Assembly: GCF_900113835.1 (NCBI RefSeq) | Contig: NZ_FOQV01000004.1 | Location: 62,001-126,000, forward strand | Length of the DNA: 64,000 bases | Direction: 5' to 3' | DNA from: Allobosea sp. OK403 | GTDB lineage: Bacteria > Pseudomonadota > Alphaproteobacteria > Rhizobiales > Beijerinckiaceae | Shown here: positions 44,743 through 54,815 of the stretch, piece by piece | Layout of the letters: each line of letters begins with the position of its first letter | Numbering within the stretch: the stretch's first letter is position 1 | Made by a program: the position numbers and the translations under genes | The notes under the pieces: model-generated | What the model saw: the letters and a program-made list of their open reading frames with translations, nothing else | What the model was told of the DNA's origin: nothing | Database searches by the model: none

Positions 44743-44930
44743 CGTCATCCCGGGCAAGCGGCCCTCGGGTCCGGCCTTTGGCCGGCCCAAGGACAGGCTC
44801 CGCCGCGCCGACCCGGGATCCATGCCGGAGCCTAACCAGGCAGCGCGCTCCGGCATGGATCCCGGATCTCCGCGGAGTTTATCCTTGGGCCGATCGAAGA
44901 TCGGACCTGGGGGCTGTGTCCGGGATGACG
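44743..44930. repeat. Nested palindrome (CGTCATCCCGG family)
   Basis: Outer arms CGTCATCCCGG (44743-44753) and CCGGGATGACG (44920-44930). Inner arms of 18 bases, CCGGGATCCATGCCGGAG (44813-44830) and its complement at 44848-44865. Additional small hairpins with GGCC lie between. Same family as 48015-48124. It fills the convergent junction of the racemase-like gene and the dehydrogenase gene. Confidence 0.88.
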
Positions 44931-44976
44931 GCGCGGATGATACTTCTCCTGAGGCGCATGCTTTCGAGCTAAGCGC

Positions 44977-45888
44977 TCAGCCCTTCCCGGCCAGCGAGAT
45001 GCCGTTCTGCGAGGCGACCCAGTCCGACAGCATCGGCACGTAATCCTCGCCCTTCCCGGCAGCGACCGCCGAGGCAAACGCGTTCTTCACCGCATTGCCG
45101 ACCGGGTTGGGCACGCCCGCCGCATTCGCGACGCTCTCGAGATAGCGGACATCCTTCAGCGCATTGACCAGCGTGAACTTGTGCGCGTCGCGGTCGCGCT
45201 CCAGCACATATTGCATGAAGGTCTGGTAGAAGCCGCAATCCATCCGGCTGCCACGCAAGACGCTGTCGAAGGTCTGCGGCGTGATGCCGATCTTCTGCGC
45301 CAGCGTCAGCGCCTCCGAGTAGATCGCGGCATAGCCCATCGAGAGGAAGTTGTTGAGCAGCTTCATCTTGTGGCCGTCGCCGACCGGACCGAGATGCACG
45401 ACCTTTTGCGCCCAGGCCTCGCAGGCCAGCTTGATCCGCGCGAACACCTCAGGCGCGGCGCCGACCATCGCCGAGAGCTGTCCGAGCGCCGCTTGGGCCG
45501 GCGTGCCGCCGAGCGGTGCGTCCGCCAGATGCAGGCCCTTCGCTTCCAGCTCGGCCGCAAGCCGAACCGTGACGCCCGGATCGGAGGTCGAGCAATCAAC
45601 GATCACAGTCCCGGGCCTGGCTCCGGCCGCAATGCCGTCGGGGCCGTTCACCACCGCCTCGACCTGGGCCGAGCCGGTGACGCACAGGAAGATGATCGTC
45701 GCGTTCTCCGCCAGTTGCTTCGGCGTTCTGGCCTCCTTCGCGCCGGCCGCGACCAGCGCCTCCACCGGCTTGCGGTTGCGGTGGCCCATCACGGTCAGTG
45801 GGAAGCCCTTATCCACCAGATTGCGGGCCATGCCCTGGCCCATCAGGCCGACGCCGATGAAACCGATGGACTCTTTGCTTGCGCTCAT
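44977..45888 (-). CDS. 3-Hydroxyisobutyrate dehydrogenase family oxidoreductase
   Basis: A 303-residue beta-hydroxyacid dehydrogenase. Nucleotide site GFIGVGLMGQGMARNL at about 8-23, substrate-site DAPLGGTPAQAALGQLSAMVG (variant of DAPVSGG), the catalytic lysine region KMKLLNNFLSMG, and a helical C-terminal domain. It would oxidise a 3-hydroxy acid with NAD(P). The ATG was chosen for AGGAG about ten bases upstream; a TTG two codons earlier overlaps. It is divergent from a LacI regulator with only 103 bases between, so it is the likely target of that regulator. Confidence 0.88.
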   Translation of the reverse strand: MSASKESIGFIGVGLMGQGMARNLVDKGFPLTVMGHRNRKPVEALVAAGAKEARTPKQLAENATIIFLCVTGSAQVEAVVNGPDGIAAGARPGTVIVDCSTSDPGVTVRLAAELEAKGLHLADAPLGGTPAQAALGQLSAMVGAAPEVFARIKLACEAWAQKVVHLGPVGDGHKMKLLNNFLSMGYAAIYSEALTLAQKIGITPQTFDSVLRGSRMDCGFYQTFMQYVLERDRDAHKFTLVNALKDVRYLESVANAAGVPNPVGNAVKNAFASAVAAGKGEDYVPMLSDWVASQNGISLAGKG

Positions 45889-45991
45889 CTTCAATTTCTC
45901 CTGTTTCTATGAGAATGACATCATCGAGTGACGGAATGGCCGGGCCCAGGACAGGCTGTGAGGTCTTGATTCCGCTTCCGGAGAAGCGCGC
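45889..45991. promoter_or_regulatory. Divergent control region between dehydrogenase and LacI regulator
   Basis: These 103 bases must hold both promoters and, if the LacI protein controls itself and the dehydrogenase, its operator. A partly symmetric stretch ATGAGAATGACATCATCGAG lies near the dehydrogenase start, but no perfect LacI-type palindrome is evident. Confidence 0.4.
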
Positions 45992-47080
45992 ATGACCGGC
46001 AAAGGCCCCCCGCCCGAGACGACGCCCCCCGGCAGGACCGCAAACCCGCCGGCAGTCCTCAACGGTCGCGGGCGCGTCACCCTGCAGATCATCGCCGACC
46101 GTCTCTCGGTCTCGACCGCGACGGTCTCGCTGGCCTTGCGCGGCTCGCCCCTGGTCGCGGAAGCGACCCGCACACGCGTCCAGCAGATCGCCCGCGAGAT
46201 GGGCTACAGCTATAATCGCAGCGCCGCCTCCTTGCGGACCGACCGCACCAACATCCTGGGCGTCGGCTTCCACGACATCACCAACCCGTATTTCGCCGAA
46301 TTGCTGGCCGCGATCGAGGAGACGGCCACCGCTCATGGCCGCTCGATCCTGCTCGGCACCTATGCCGAGAGCCTGGAACGCCAGGACCGCGTGCTCTCCA
46401 CGCTGAAGGAATACCGCCCCGACGGGATGATCATCTGCGCGGCCGGGGGCAGCACGCCCGAGGCCTTCAACCATCTGATCGCGGCCGGCGTGCCGCTCGT
46501 CCAGCTCTCGCGCGAGATCATCGGGCTCGATCTCGATTTCGTCGGCTCCGACGACCGCCAGGGTACGGTTCTGGCGATGGAGCATCTGATCGCGCTCGGC
46601 CACCGCCGCATCGCCTTTCTCGGCGAGAGCCAGAGCATCTCGACCGGTCGCAACCGTTATGCCGGCTATTGCGGGACGCTGGCGCGACACGACATGCCGC
46701 TCGACCCGGCCATCGTCTATTCCGCCTATGGCACGCGCGAGAACGGCCTCAAGGGCATCCAGGCGGTCCTCGACGTCGACGACCCGCCGACCGCCGCCGT
46801 CTGCTTCAACGACCTGACCGCCTTTGGCGCCATGATGGGCTTGCGCCATCGCGGCCTGGAGGCGGGCGTCGATTTCTCGCTGATCGGCTGCGACGACGTT
46901 CAGGAGGCGGCGCAGTGGTATCCGGCCCTGACGACGATCAGGAATTTTCAGGACGAGATGGGCCACAAATCCGCGGAATTCCTGATCAAGCGTATCGCCG
47001 AGCCCGACGCCCCGACGCGGCGCCTGCTGCTGACGCCGGAGCTCGTGCTGCGCGCCACGACCGCTCCGCCCCGGCGCTGA
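45992..47080 (+). CDS. LacI family transcriptional regulator
   Basis: A 362-residue regulator. The helix-turn-helix is VTLQIIADRLSVSTATVSLALRG (about 29-51), followed by the hinge VAEATRTRVQQIAREMGYSYNRSAASLR and a periplasmic-binding-protein-like effector domain (LGVGFHDITNPYFAELLAAIEE, AFLGESQSISTGRNRYAGY, AVCFNDLTAFGAMMGL, SLIGCDDVQEAAQWYPALTTI). An N-terminal tail of about 25 Pro-rich residues precedes the HTH. GGAG lies about nine bases before the ATG. The effector is probably a sugar or sugar acid handled by the neighbouring dehydrogenases and ABC importer. Confidence 0.93.
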   Translation: MTGKGPPPETTPPGRTANPPAVLNGRGRVTLQIIADRLSVSTATVSLALRGSPLVAEATRTRVQQIAREMGYSYNRSAASLRTDRTNILGVGFHDITNPYFAELLAAIEETATAHGRSILLGTYAESLERQDRVLSTLKEYRPDGMIICAAGGSTPEAFNHLIAAGVPLVQLSREIIGLDLDFVGSDDRQGTVLAMEHLIALGHRRIAFLGESQSISTGRNRYAGYCGTLARHDMPLDPAIVYSAYGTRENGLKGIQAVLDVDDPPTAAVCFNDLTAFGAMMGLRHRGLEAGVDFSLIGCDDVQEAAQWYPALTTIRNFQDEMGHKSAEFLIKRIAEPDAPTRRLLLTPELVLRATTAPPRR

Positions 47081-47088
47081 GCCTGGCT

Positions 47089-47991
47089 TCACGGATCATT
47101 CGCAGGCTTGGCGTTGAGCGCACGATAGGCCCGCACCACCTGCGAATCGTCGCGTGCGCCATGGCCAAGCCCCGAGGCCGCCAGGAACATCTGGTGGGCG
47201 GCGGCCGCCAGCGGCAGCGCCGTCTTGGCGGCGCGCCCGGCATCGAGCACGATGCCGAGATCCTTGACGAAGATGTCGACGGCGCTGGCGACAGTCGGAT
47301 CGGGCTCATGCATGCGCGGGCCGCGATCCCTGAGCATCCAGGAGGATGCCGCAGAGCCGCCCATGATCTCGAACAGCACGCGCCCGTCGATTCCGGCCTT
47401 CTCCGCGAGCGACAGCGCTTCGGCGGCGACCGCGATATGCACGCCGCAGAGCAGCTGGTTGACCGTCTTCACCGTCGCGCCTTGCCCCGGCCTCTCACCG
47501 ACATGGAAGACCTTATCGCCCATCGCGTCGAGCACGGGCCTGGCCTTGTCGAAGCTCTCCTGCGGCGCGCCGACCATGATCGAGAGCGTCGCGGCCCTTG
47601 CCCCGACCACGCCGCCCGAAACCGGTGAATCGACGAAATGCCGGCCGGATCTGACGACCTCGGCCGCGATCGCCTCGACTTCGCCGGGCGGGCAGGTCGC
47701 CATCAGCATGACGACCGCACCGTCGCTGAGCGCGGCAAGCGCGCCGGCCTCGAACAGGACCGCGCGCGCCTGGGCGGCGTTCACCACCATCAGCACCAGC
47801 GCCTCGGCGCCGGCAGCCGCGGCCTTGGCGCTGTCGGCGGCATGCCCGCCGGCGGCCGCCAGCGCCTCGCGCGCGCTTTCGCGCATATCGAAGCCGGTGA
47901 CGCGGAACTGCCGTTTGACGAGATTCTCGGCCATCGGCGCGCCCATGGCGCCGAGCCCGATGAAGGCGATGGAATTGGGGATGGTCGGCAT
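47089..47991 (-). CDS. 3-Hydroxyisobutyrate dehydrogenase family oxidoreductase (threonate dehydrogenase-like)
   Basis: A 300-residue enzyme with nucleotide site AFIGLGAMGAPMAENLV (about 9-25), LMVVNAAQARAVLF, substrate-site VDSPVSGGVVGARAATLSIMVG, catalytic lysine in TVKTVNQLLCG, and C-terminal MFLAASGLGHGARDDSQVVRAYRAL. The VVNAAQ and LLCGVH details resemble L-threonate dehydrogenases, but this subfamily call is tentative. It converges on the LacI gene with only eight bases between stops. Confidence 0.88.
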   Translation of the reverse strand: MPTIPNSIAFIGLGAMGAPMAENLVKRQFRVTGFDMRESAREALAAAGGHAADSAKAAAAGAEALVLMVVNAAQARAVLFEAGALAALSDGAVVMLMATCPPGEVEAIAAEVVRSGRHFVDSPVSGGVVGARAATLSIMVGAPQESFDKARPVLDAMGDKVFHVGERPGQGATVKTVNQLLCGVHIAVAAEALSLAEKAGIDGRVLFEIMGGSAASSWMLRDRGPRMHEPDPTVASAVDIFVKDLGIVLDAGRAAKTALPLAAAAHQMFLAASGLGHGARDDSQVVRAYRALNAKPANDP

Positions 47992-48014
47992 CTGCTCGCT
48001 ATATCCTATGCTGG

Positions 48015-48124
48015 CGTCATCCCGAGCGAAGCGCAGACCCGGGATCCATTCCTGAGCCTATCCGATCGACGTTCCGGAATGGATCCCGGCTCGGCGCGGC
48101 TTCGCCGCTTCGGCCGGGATGACG
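48015..48124. repeat. Nested palindrome (CGTCATCCCG family)
   Basis: Outer arms CGTCATCCCG (48015-48024) and CGGGATGACG (48115-48124). Inner arms CCGGGATCCATTCC (48039-48052) and GGAATGGATCCCGG (48076-48089). A shorter relative of the element at 44743. It lies upstream of the threonate-dehydrogenase-like gene and downstream of the sugar ABC operon. Confidence 0.87.
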
Positions 48125-48162
48125 GCGCGGGGATCATGTAAAAAGACCACCCTCGCTGAAGG

Positions 48163-49062
48163 CTACTCCTTCACCGCCCCGGTCATCGCTGACACGTAAT
48201 GCTCGACGAAGAAGGCGTAGAGGATGACCAGAGGCAAGGAGCCTACCAGCGCCCCGGCCATCAGCGAGCCCCAACGATAGATGTCGCCATCGACGAACTC
48301 GTTGACGATCGCCACCGGCACCGTCTTGTTCTGCGTCGAGGACAGGAAGGTCAGCGCGTAGATGAACTCGTTCCAGCACAGCGTGAACGAGAAGATGAAG
48401 GCCGAGATCAGTCCCGGGATCGCCAGCGGCAGAACGATCTTGGTCAGGATCTGCCAGCGGCTCGCTCCGTCGATCAGGGCGCATTCCTCGAGCTCGAAAG
48501 GAATGGTCTTGAAATAGCCCATCAGGAGCCAGGTCGAGAACGGGATCAGGATGGTCGGATAGACCAGGATCAGCGCCAGCGGCGAGTCGAACAGGCCGAC
48601 CTTGTAGATCACCGTCGCCAACGGAATGAACAGGATCGAGGGCGGCACGAGATAGGCCAGGAAGATCAGCGCGCCGACGGTCTGCGCGCCCCTGAAGCGC
48701 AGCCGCACGATCGCGTAAGCCGCGAGCACGCTGGCGACCAGCGAGATGAAGGTGGCGCAGCTGGCGATGAACATCGTGTTCCAGAGCCAGCGCGGATAGT
48801 CGCTCTCGAACAGCAGCTTGTGGATGTGCTGGAAGGTCGGATTCCAGGTCCAGAACGGGCTGACCTTGTCCATGTCGATCAGCTGATCGTTCGGTTTGAT
48901 GGCGGTCAACGCCATCCAGTAGAACGGGAACAGCAGCACGATGAGGATCAGCAACAGGGGGATATAGGTCGTGACGACGCGGCTCGGCACCGTCTCGAGA
49001 TAGGCCATCCCATCACTGTGGTCGGTGGTATCGGCGCGGCGGCCGGCGTCGATGCTAGTCAT
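48163..49062 (-). CDS. Sugar ABC importer permease (MalG-like)
   Basis: A 299-residue permease of the carbohydrate uptake CUT1 type. Helices begin at LLLILIVLLFPFYWMALTAIK; the EAA loop is ELEECALIDGASRWQILTKIVLPLAIPGL, and a conserved NEFIYAL follows. It pairs with the MalF-like permease upstream, whose 3' end it overlaps by eight bases. It is the last gene of a row: ATPase, binding protein, MalF-like, MalG-like, all on the minus strand. Confidence 0.93.
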   Translation of the reverse strand: MTSIDAGRRADTTDHSDGMAYLETVPSRVVTTYIPLLLILIVLLFPFYWMALTAIKPNDQLIDMDKVSPFWTWNPTFQHIHKLLFESDYPRWLWNTMFIASCATFISLVASVLAAYAIVRLRFRGAQTVGALIFLAYLVPPSILFIPLATVIYKVGLFDSPLALILVYPTILIPFSTWLLMGYFKTIPFELEECALIDGASRWQILTKIVLPLAIPGLISAFIFSFTLCWNEFIYALTFLSSTQNKTVPVAIVNEFVDGDIYRWGSLMAGALVGSLPLVILYAFFVEHYVSAMTGAVKE

Positions 49063-50017
49063 TGCTGCCGCCCTGCTGCCATTTGCGTGTCTGGAGCCCG
49101 TACCAGGCGATGCCGATCGCCGCGAGCAGGAAGGGGATCATCGCCGTCGAGATCGCTGCGCCCTCGCCAAGCTGCCCGGCGATGATCGCGCGCTGATAGG
49201 ACAAGGTCGCCATCAGATGCGTCGCATTGACCGGCCCGCCCCGGGTCAGCGCCCAGATCAGCTGGAAATCGGTGAAGGTGAACAGCACCGAGAAGGTCAT
49301 CACCACCGCGATGATCGGCGTCAGCAGCGGATAGGTGATGTGCCGGAAGCGCTGCCAGGGCGTGGCGCCGTCAAGCGTCGCCGCCTCGTAGAGCGAGGGC
49401 GAGACGGTCTGCAGGCCGGCCAGCAGGGTGATCGCGATGAAGGGCACGCCGCGCCAGACATTGGCGAAGATCGTCGACCAGCGCGCATTCCAGGGATCGC
49501 CGAGGAAATCGATATTGGCGCTGATCCAGCCGAGCTTGCGCAGCGACCAGGACAGGATCGAGAACTGCGAATCGTAGATCCACCAGAAGGCGATGGCAGA
49601 AAGCACCGTCGGCACGATGAAGGGGATCAGCACCAGCGCGCGGATCAGGGCCTTGAACGGCAGGCGCTTGTTGAGCAGCAAGGCGAGGTAGAGGCCGATG
49701 CCGAACTTCGCCGCGCTGGCGACGATTGTGTAGAGTAGCGTGTTGAAGACGGACACCCAGAAGACGCTGTCGTCCCACAGCCATTCATAGTTCTCGAAGC
49801 CGATGAATTCGCCAGCCCGGCCGATCTTGGTGTCGGTAAAGGACAGCCAGACGCCGAGGAACAGCGGATAGGCGAGGAACAGCACCAGGATGCCGATAGC
49901 CGGCAGCATATACCAGAAGCCGAGCCAATTCCGGTTGCCTTGCAGCTTCGCCCAAAGCGTTCGCTCGCTTTGGCGCCTGCCCGGATTCCCGGTCATGTCG
50001 ATTGCCGAATTCACCAT
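49055..50017 (-). CDS. Sugar ABC importer permease (MalF-like)
   Basis: A 320-residue CUT1 permease. Helix 1 is WLGFWYMLPAIGILVLFLAYPLFLGVWLSF, followed by the conserved GFENYEWLWDD, IPFIVPTVLSAIAFWWIYDSQFS, the EAA loop LYEAATLDGATPWQRFRHITYPLLTPII and a TRGGPVNATHLM segment. The ATG start has GGAAG upstream; longer readings lack family similarity. It follows the binding-protein gene by about 110 bases. Confidence 0.93.
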   Translation of the reverse strand: MVNSAIDMTGNPGRRQSERTLWAKLQGNRNWLGFWYMLPAIGILVLFLAYPLFLGVWLSFTDTKIGRAGEFIGFENYEWLWDDSVFWVSVFNTLLYTIVASAAKFGIGLYLALLLNKRLPFKALIRALVLIPFIVPTVLSAIAFWWIYDSQFSILSWSLRKLGWISANIDFLGDPWNARWSTIFANVWRGVPFIAITLLAGLQTVSPSLYEAATLDGATPWQRFRHITYPLLTPIIAVVMTFSVLFTFTDFQLIWALTRGGPVNATHLMATLSYQRAIIAGQLGEGAAISTAMIPFLLAAIGIAWYGLQTRKWQQGGSND

Positions 50018-50126
50018 CACGCTTCCATGTTCAAAAAACGCGGCGTGGGCCGGCCCGCGGGCCGGAATGCGCATCTGGGAGCGAAAGGCGGCCCGCTGGA
50101 GACGGGCCGCCATCGAACCTCCCGGA

Positions 50127-51428
50127 TCAGCGATAGATTCGCTTGGCCTGCCGCTCGGCGCCGGCGATGGCGCCCTTGAGGTCTTCGCGGCCAGTCGCGT
50201 AGTTCGCGAACATGTCGACCACGATGAAATCCGCGATCGCGGACGCCGCCTTCTCACCCAGCGTGCCGAGACCCGCAGGCGTCAGCGTGCGCTTGGCGAC
50301 ATCGCGGTAAGGCGTGGTCTTGGGGTCGGCCGTCCAGACCGGGTTGGCGTCGTACTCGCCGAGGAAATGCGACAGATAGCCCTGCGCCGCGCCGATCCAG
50401 GGATTGTATTGCGGCGCATCCAGCATGAAGGCGATGAAGGCCTTGCAGGCATTCGGCACCTTGGTGAACTGGAAGGCGAGCATCGTGAAGGGCAGATGCA
50501 ATTCGGTCGGCTTGCCGACCGGACCCACCGGCAGATAGGCGTGATTCATATCCGCGGCGACGGCGGGATTGTCCTTCTTCGCCGTGACATAGATCGAGAT
50601 GCCGTTAGCGGTCAGGTGCAGGTCGCCTGCCACGAAGGCCTTGTTGTTCGAGGAATCGTTCCAGGAGGCCGTGCCGGGGATGAAGGTCGGATACAGCGCC
50701 TTGGCGTATTCGAGCGCCTTGGCGGTCTCGGGCGAGTTGATGATCACCTTGTCGTTCTTGTCGACGAGATAACCGCCATGCGACCAGAGCAACCAGTGCA
50801 GCCAGGTGTTGGCGTCGCCCGAGGCATGGCCGAAGGCGAAGCCTGCCGGGGTGTTATTGGCCTTCAGCGCCTTGCAGAGCTCCAGGAAGCCCGCATGGTC
50901 CTTCGGGAACTCCTTGAAGCCGGCCTTCTCCATTGAGGAGATGCGGTAGTTCATCAGGCCACCGCTGGCAGCGATCGGAATGCCGATCCACTTGTTGCCG
51001 AGCTTGCCGTAGGCCTCCGCCGAGGGGAACCAGCCGCCATGCTTCTCGCCGAGATATTTCGAGACATCGGTGAGGTCGAGGCACTTCTGCGGAAACAGAT
51101 GCGGCAGCGAATAGAGCCCCCAGACAAGGTCGAGCCCCTGCCCGGTATTGGCAACGACCGAAGCCTTTGGCTGCAGATCGTCATAGGATTCATTGGTGAC
51201 GGTGATCTTGGCGCCGGTCGCTGCCTCGAAAGCCGCGACGAGCTTCATGAACTCGACGTCCTCGGCCTCGACGAAGCGCTTCCAGCGCATCAGGTTGATC
51301 TTGGCGTTGGGTTCCGCCTTGAATGGCGAGGCCTGCGCCCAGGCCTTGGCGTAGTCGAGCAGGTTCGTACTGGCGCCAAGGCCCAGCGCCGCACCGCCTT
51401 TGATCAGCGATCTGCGATCGAAATTCAT
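50127..51428 (-). CDS. Sugar ABC importer periplasmic binding protein
   Basis: A 433-residue family-1 binding protein. Tat-type signal NFDRRSLIKGGAALGLGAST precedes the mature domain. Binding-protein segments include AKINLMRWKRFVEAEDVEFMKLVAAFEAATGAKITV, LDLVWGLYSLPHLFPQK, KWIGIPIAASGGLMNYRIS and WLHWLLWSHGGYLVD. The second of two close ATGs was chosen because GGGAGG is six bases before it. The ligand is unknown; regulators and dehydrogenases nearby suggest a sugar or sugar acid. Confidence 0.92.
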   Translation of the reverse strand: MNFDRRSLIKGGAALGLGASTNLLDYAKAWAQASPFKAEPNAKINLMRWKRFVEAEDVEFMKLVAAFEAATGAKITVTNESYDDLQPKASVVANTGQGLDLVWGLYSLPHLFPQKCLDLTDVSKYLGEKHGGWFPSAEAYGKLGNKWIGIPIAASGGLMNYRISSMEKAGFKEFPKDHAGFLELCKALKANNTPAGFAFGHASGDANTWLHWLLWSHGGYLVDKNDKVIINSPETAKALEYAKALYPTFIPGTASWNDSSNNKAFVAGDLHLTANGISIYVTAKKDNPAVAADMNHAYLPVGPVGKPTELHLPFTMLAFQFTKVPNACKAFIAFMLDAPQYNPWIGAAQGYLSHFLGEYDANPVWTADPKTTPYRDVAKRTLTPAGLGTLGEKAASAIADFIVVDMFANYATGREDLKGAIAGAERQAKRIYR

Positions 51429-51600
51429 CGTCATCCTCCCTGGGGATTTGGGTCCGGCAGCTCTTTTTCGGCCGCCTTGAACCGGACCATCCGGTTTTCC
51501 TGTCGGCCCGCCCGTTCGCTAGGGAACGGGTCGGGCTTGATGTCTCGTTATCGTCTCTCCTGATCGCGTGACCGTTGCTGTCGGCTTCGTGAAGCCGGGC

Positions 51601-52656
<1,056 letters not shown>

Positions 52657-52814
52657 TTGAGCCTTCCTTTGGACTTGCTTCCCCGAGGACATGGTGCCGT
52701 CCGGGCTAAGGCCCGAGCGTTCCACGCCGCTTGCTCTATCGGCTTCTTGTGACCGATCGATGCCAATGGCCGCAGTCCAGGCTACGCCTGTTGCGTCCAA
52801 ATTCATCTGCGATA

Positions 52815-52825
52815 AAGTCATACGA
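52815..52825. promoter_or_regulatory. Candidate operator, copy 1 (AAGTCATACGA)
   Basis: This sequence lies in the divergent region between the sugar ABC ATPase and the GntR regulator. A near-identical AAGTCATACTA occurs just after the regulator gene, in front of the 2-hydroxyacid dehydrogenase. Shared short motifs in both flanks of a regulator gene are consistent with binding sites of that regulator. Confidence 0.35.
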
Positions 52826-52915
52826 TACGGACAGGCGTGTCAAGCGCCGGAAGCGCAGTGAAGGCGCCGGGTTTCCCGGCGCGCTTTGTTGCAATGCGGA
52901 AGGAACGCCAAGACG

Positions 52916-53677
52916 ATGCGGGTGCGCGATTTTTCGCGGCCGACGACCTTGAACGCCGACCGCCTGTTCGGGCAGGTCGCGCAGAAACTCGCTGTCGCCA
53001 TCATCTCCGGAACCTTCAAAGCTGGCGAGCTCTTGCCCAATGAGGACGCGCTGCGCTCCGAGATTTCGGTCTCGCGTACCGCCTATCGCGAGGCCGTCAA
53101 AATTCTCACCGCCAAGGGGCTGGTCGAGTCCCGGCCGAAAAGCGGCACCCGCGTCGCGCCGCGCGAAAGCTGGAACCTGCTCGATCCCGATGTCCTGTCC
53201 TGGCATTTCAAAGCCGATCCAAACGAGAAATTCATCCGCGATCTCTTCGAGTTGCGCCGTTTCGTCGAGCCGAGCGCCGCGCGGCTCGCCGCGATCCGCC
53301 GCTCTCCCGCCGACCTCGCGCGCATCGAGGCCGCCTATCGCGGCATGACCGACAATCCGCCCTATGCCGAGGCGACGATCCGGGCCGATCTCGCCTTCCA
53401 CGAGGCAATTTTCGCCGCGACACAGAACTCCGCCCTGCAATGCCTGACGAGCGTCGTCACCGCGGCGATTCAATGGACGCTGCTGCTCAAATCGACCGAT
53501 GACCGCAATTACTTCGTCGAATCGCTTGTCGATCACGAGCGGGTGCTGGAGGCTGTGATACAGCGCGACGGTGACCTTGCAGCCTCGCGCATGACGGCGC
53601 TGGTGATCGACGCCCTGAACTCGACGCTGGCCTTTCTTGGGCCGAACAGCAGCGTGCAAACCCACAAAATCGCGTGA
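52916..53677 (+). CDS. FadR-subfamily GntR transcriptional regulator
   Basis: A 253-residue regulator. The winged helix-turn-helix is LFGQVAQKLAVAIISGTFKAGELLPNEDALRSEISVSRTAYREAVKILTAKGLVESRPKSGTRV in shortened view (about residues 17-80, with the SRT-x-x-REA signature). The FCD effector domain follows with metal-binding Asp and His in RADLAFHEAIFAATQN and a later His in SLVDHERVLEAV. Such proteins respond to carboxylates or sugar acids. Start chosen at MRVRDFSRPT with AAGGA upstream. It probably governs the divergent sugar importer and the downstream dehydrogenase. Confidence 0.92.
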   Translation: MRVRDFSRPTTLNADRLFGQVAQKLAVAIISGTFKAGELLPNEDALRSEISVSRTAYREAVKILTAKGLVESRPKSGTRVAPRESWNLLDPDVLSWHFKADPNEKFIRDLFELRRFVEPSAARLAAIRRSPADLARIEAAYRGMTDNPPYAEATIRADLAFHEAIFAATQNSALQCLTSVVTAAIQWTLLLKSTDDRNYFVESLVDHERVLEAVIQRDGDLAASRMTALVIDALNSTLAFLGPNSSVQTHKIA

Positions 53678-53679
53678 AT

Positions 53680-53690
53680 AAGTCATACTA
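53680..53690. promoter_or_regulatory. Candidate operator, copy 2 (AAGTCATACTA)
   Basis: Second copy of the AAGTCATAC motif, three bases after the GntR stop codon and about 140 bases before the 2-hydroxyacid dehydrogenase start. It would place that dehydrogenase under the same regulator as the importer. Confidence 0.35.
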
Positions 53691-53828
53691 CATATGCGCC
53701 CATCAGCGCTTTTCCCGCGTCGCGGGGCGTGTAGAGATGAGCAGCAGTTGCGCGCGGAAGCGCTCGACGCCGCAATCTAATCGATTCAGATTCGCCGAAT
53801 CAAGTTTTCTCCCATTCTCACCCAGACG

Positions 53829-54815
53829 ATGGAAACGCACGCCATGACACGGCCCAACGCAACCGAGATCATCATGACGGGCCCGCTGATGGCCTATGCC
53901 GCCGACCAGCTGAAGGCGCGCTTCACCGTCCACGAGCTCTGGAAGGCCGAGGACAAGGCCGCTTTCCTGCGCGAGGTCGGCGAGCGGGTACGCGGCATCG
54001 CCGGCGGCGGCCATATCCGGATCGACGGCGCGCTGTTCGACGCCCTGCCCAAGCTGGAGATGATCGCGAATTTCGGCGTCGGCTACGACAATGTCGATGC
54101 GACGGAGGCCGGCAAACGCGGCCTCGTCGTCTCCAACACCCCCGACGTTCTCTCCGACGAGGTCGCAGACCTGACCATCGGCCTGCTGCTTTCGACGATC
54201 CGGCAATTGCCGCAGGTTGACCGCTATCTGCGCGAAGGCAAATGGCTGAAGGGCGCCTATCCGCTGACGACCTCGCTGCGCAAGCGCTCGATCGGCATCG
54301 TCGGCCTCGGCCGCATCGGCAAGGCGGTCGCGCACCGGCTCGAGGCCTTCGGCGTGCCGATCGCCTATCACGGCCGCTCCCGCCAGGCGGATGTGCCCTA
54401 TCGCTACTACCCCTCGCTGGTCGAAATGGCGGCGGATGTCGACACCCTGGTCTCGGTCGCGCCGGGCGGCGCCTCGACCCATCACATCATCAATGCCGAG
54501 GTGCTGAAGGCGCTCGGCCCCAACGGCATCGTCGTCAATGTCGGGCGTGGCACCGTCATCGACGAGAAGGCGCTGATCGAGGCGCTGCAGAACAAGACGA
54601 TCCTGTCGGCTGGCCTCGACGTCTTCGAGGACGAGCCGCGCGTGCCGGCGGAGCTTATCGCGATTGAGCATGCCGTGCTCTTGCCCCATGTCGGCTCGGC
54701 CTCGGTCCATACCCGCGAACAGATGGGCCAGCTTCTGGTCGACAATCTGTTTTCATGGTTCGATGGCAAGGGACCGCTCACGCCGGTTTCCGAGACGCCA
54801 TGGACGAAGGCCTGA
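53829..54815 (+). CDS. D-isomer-specific 2-hydroxyacid dehydrogenase
   Basis: A 328-residue NAD(P)-dependent dehydrogenase of the glyoxylate/hydroxypyruvate reductase type. Substrate-binding IANFGVGYDNVD, nucleotide site GIVGLGRIGKAVA (about 157-169), catalytic Arg in VNVGRGTVIDE, Glu in LDVFEDEPRVP and His in LLPHVGSAS. It reduces a 2-keto acid or oxidises a D-2-hydroxy acid in the cytoplasm. A second ATG five codons later is an equally good start. The 3' end overlaps the next gene by 16 bases. Confidence 0.92.
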   Translation: METHAMTRPNATEIIMTGPLMAYAADQLKARFTVHELWKAEDKAAFLREVGERVRGIAGGGHIRIDGALFDALPKLEMIANFGVGYDNVDATEAGKRGLVVSNTPDVLSDEVADLTIGLLLSTIRQLPQVDRYLREGKWLKGAYPLTTSLRKRSIGIVGLGRIGKAVAHRLEAFGVPIAYHGRSRQADVPYRYYPSLVEMAADVDTLVSVAPGGASTHHIINAEVLKALGPNGIVVNVGRGTVIDEKALIEALQNKTILSAGLDVFEDEPRVPAELIAIEHAVLLPHVGSASVHTREQMGQLLVDNLFSWFDGKGPLTPVSETPWTKA

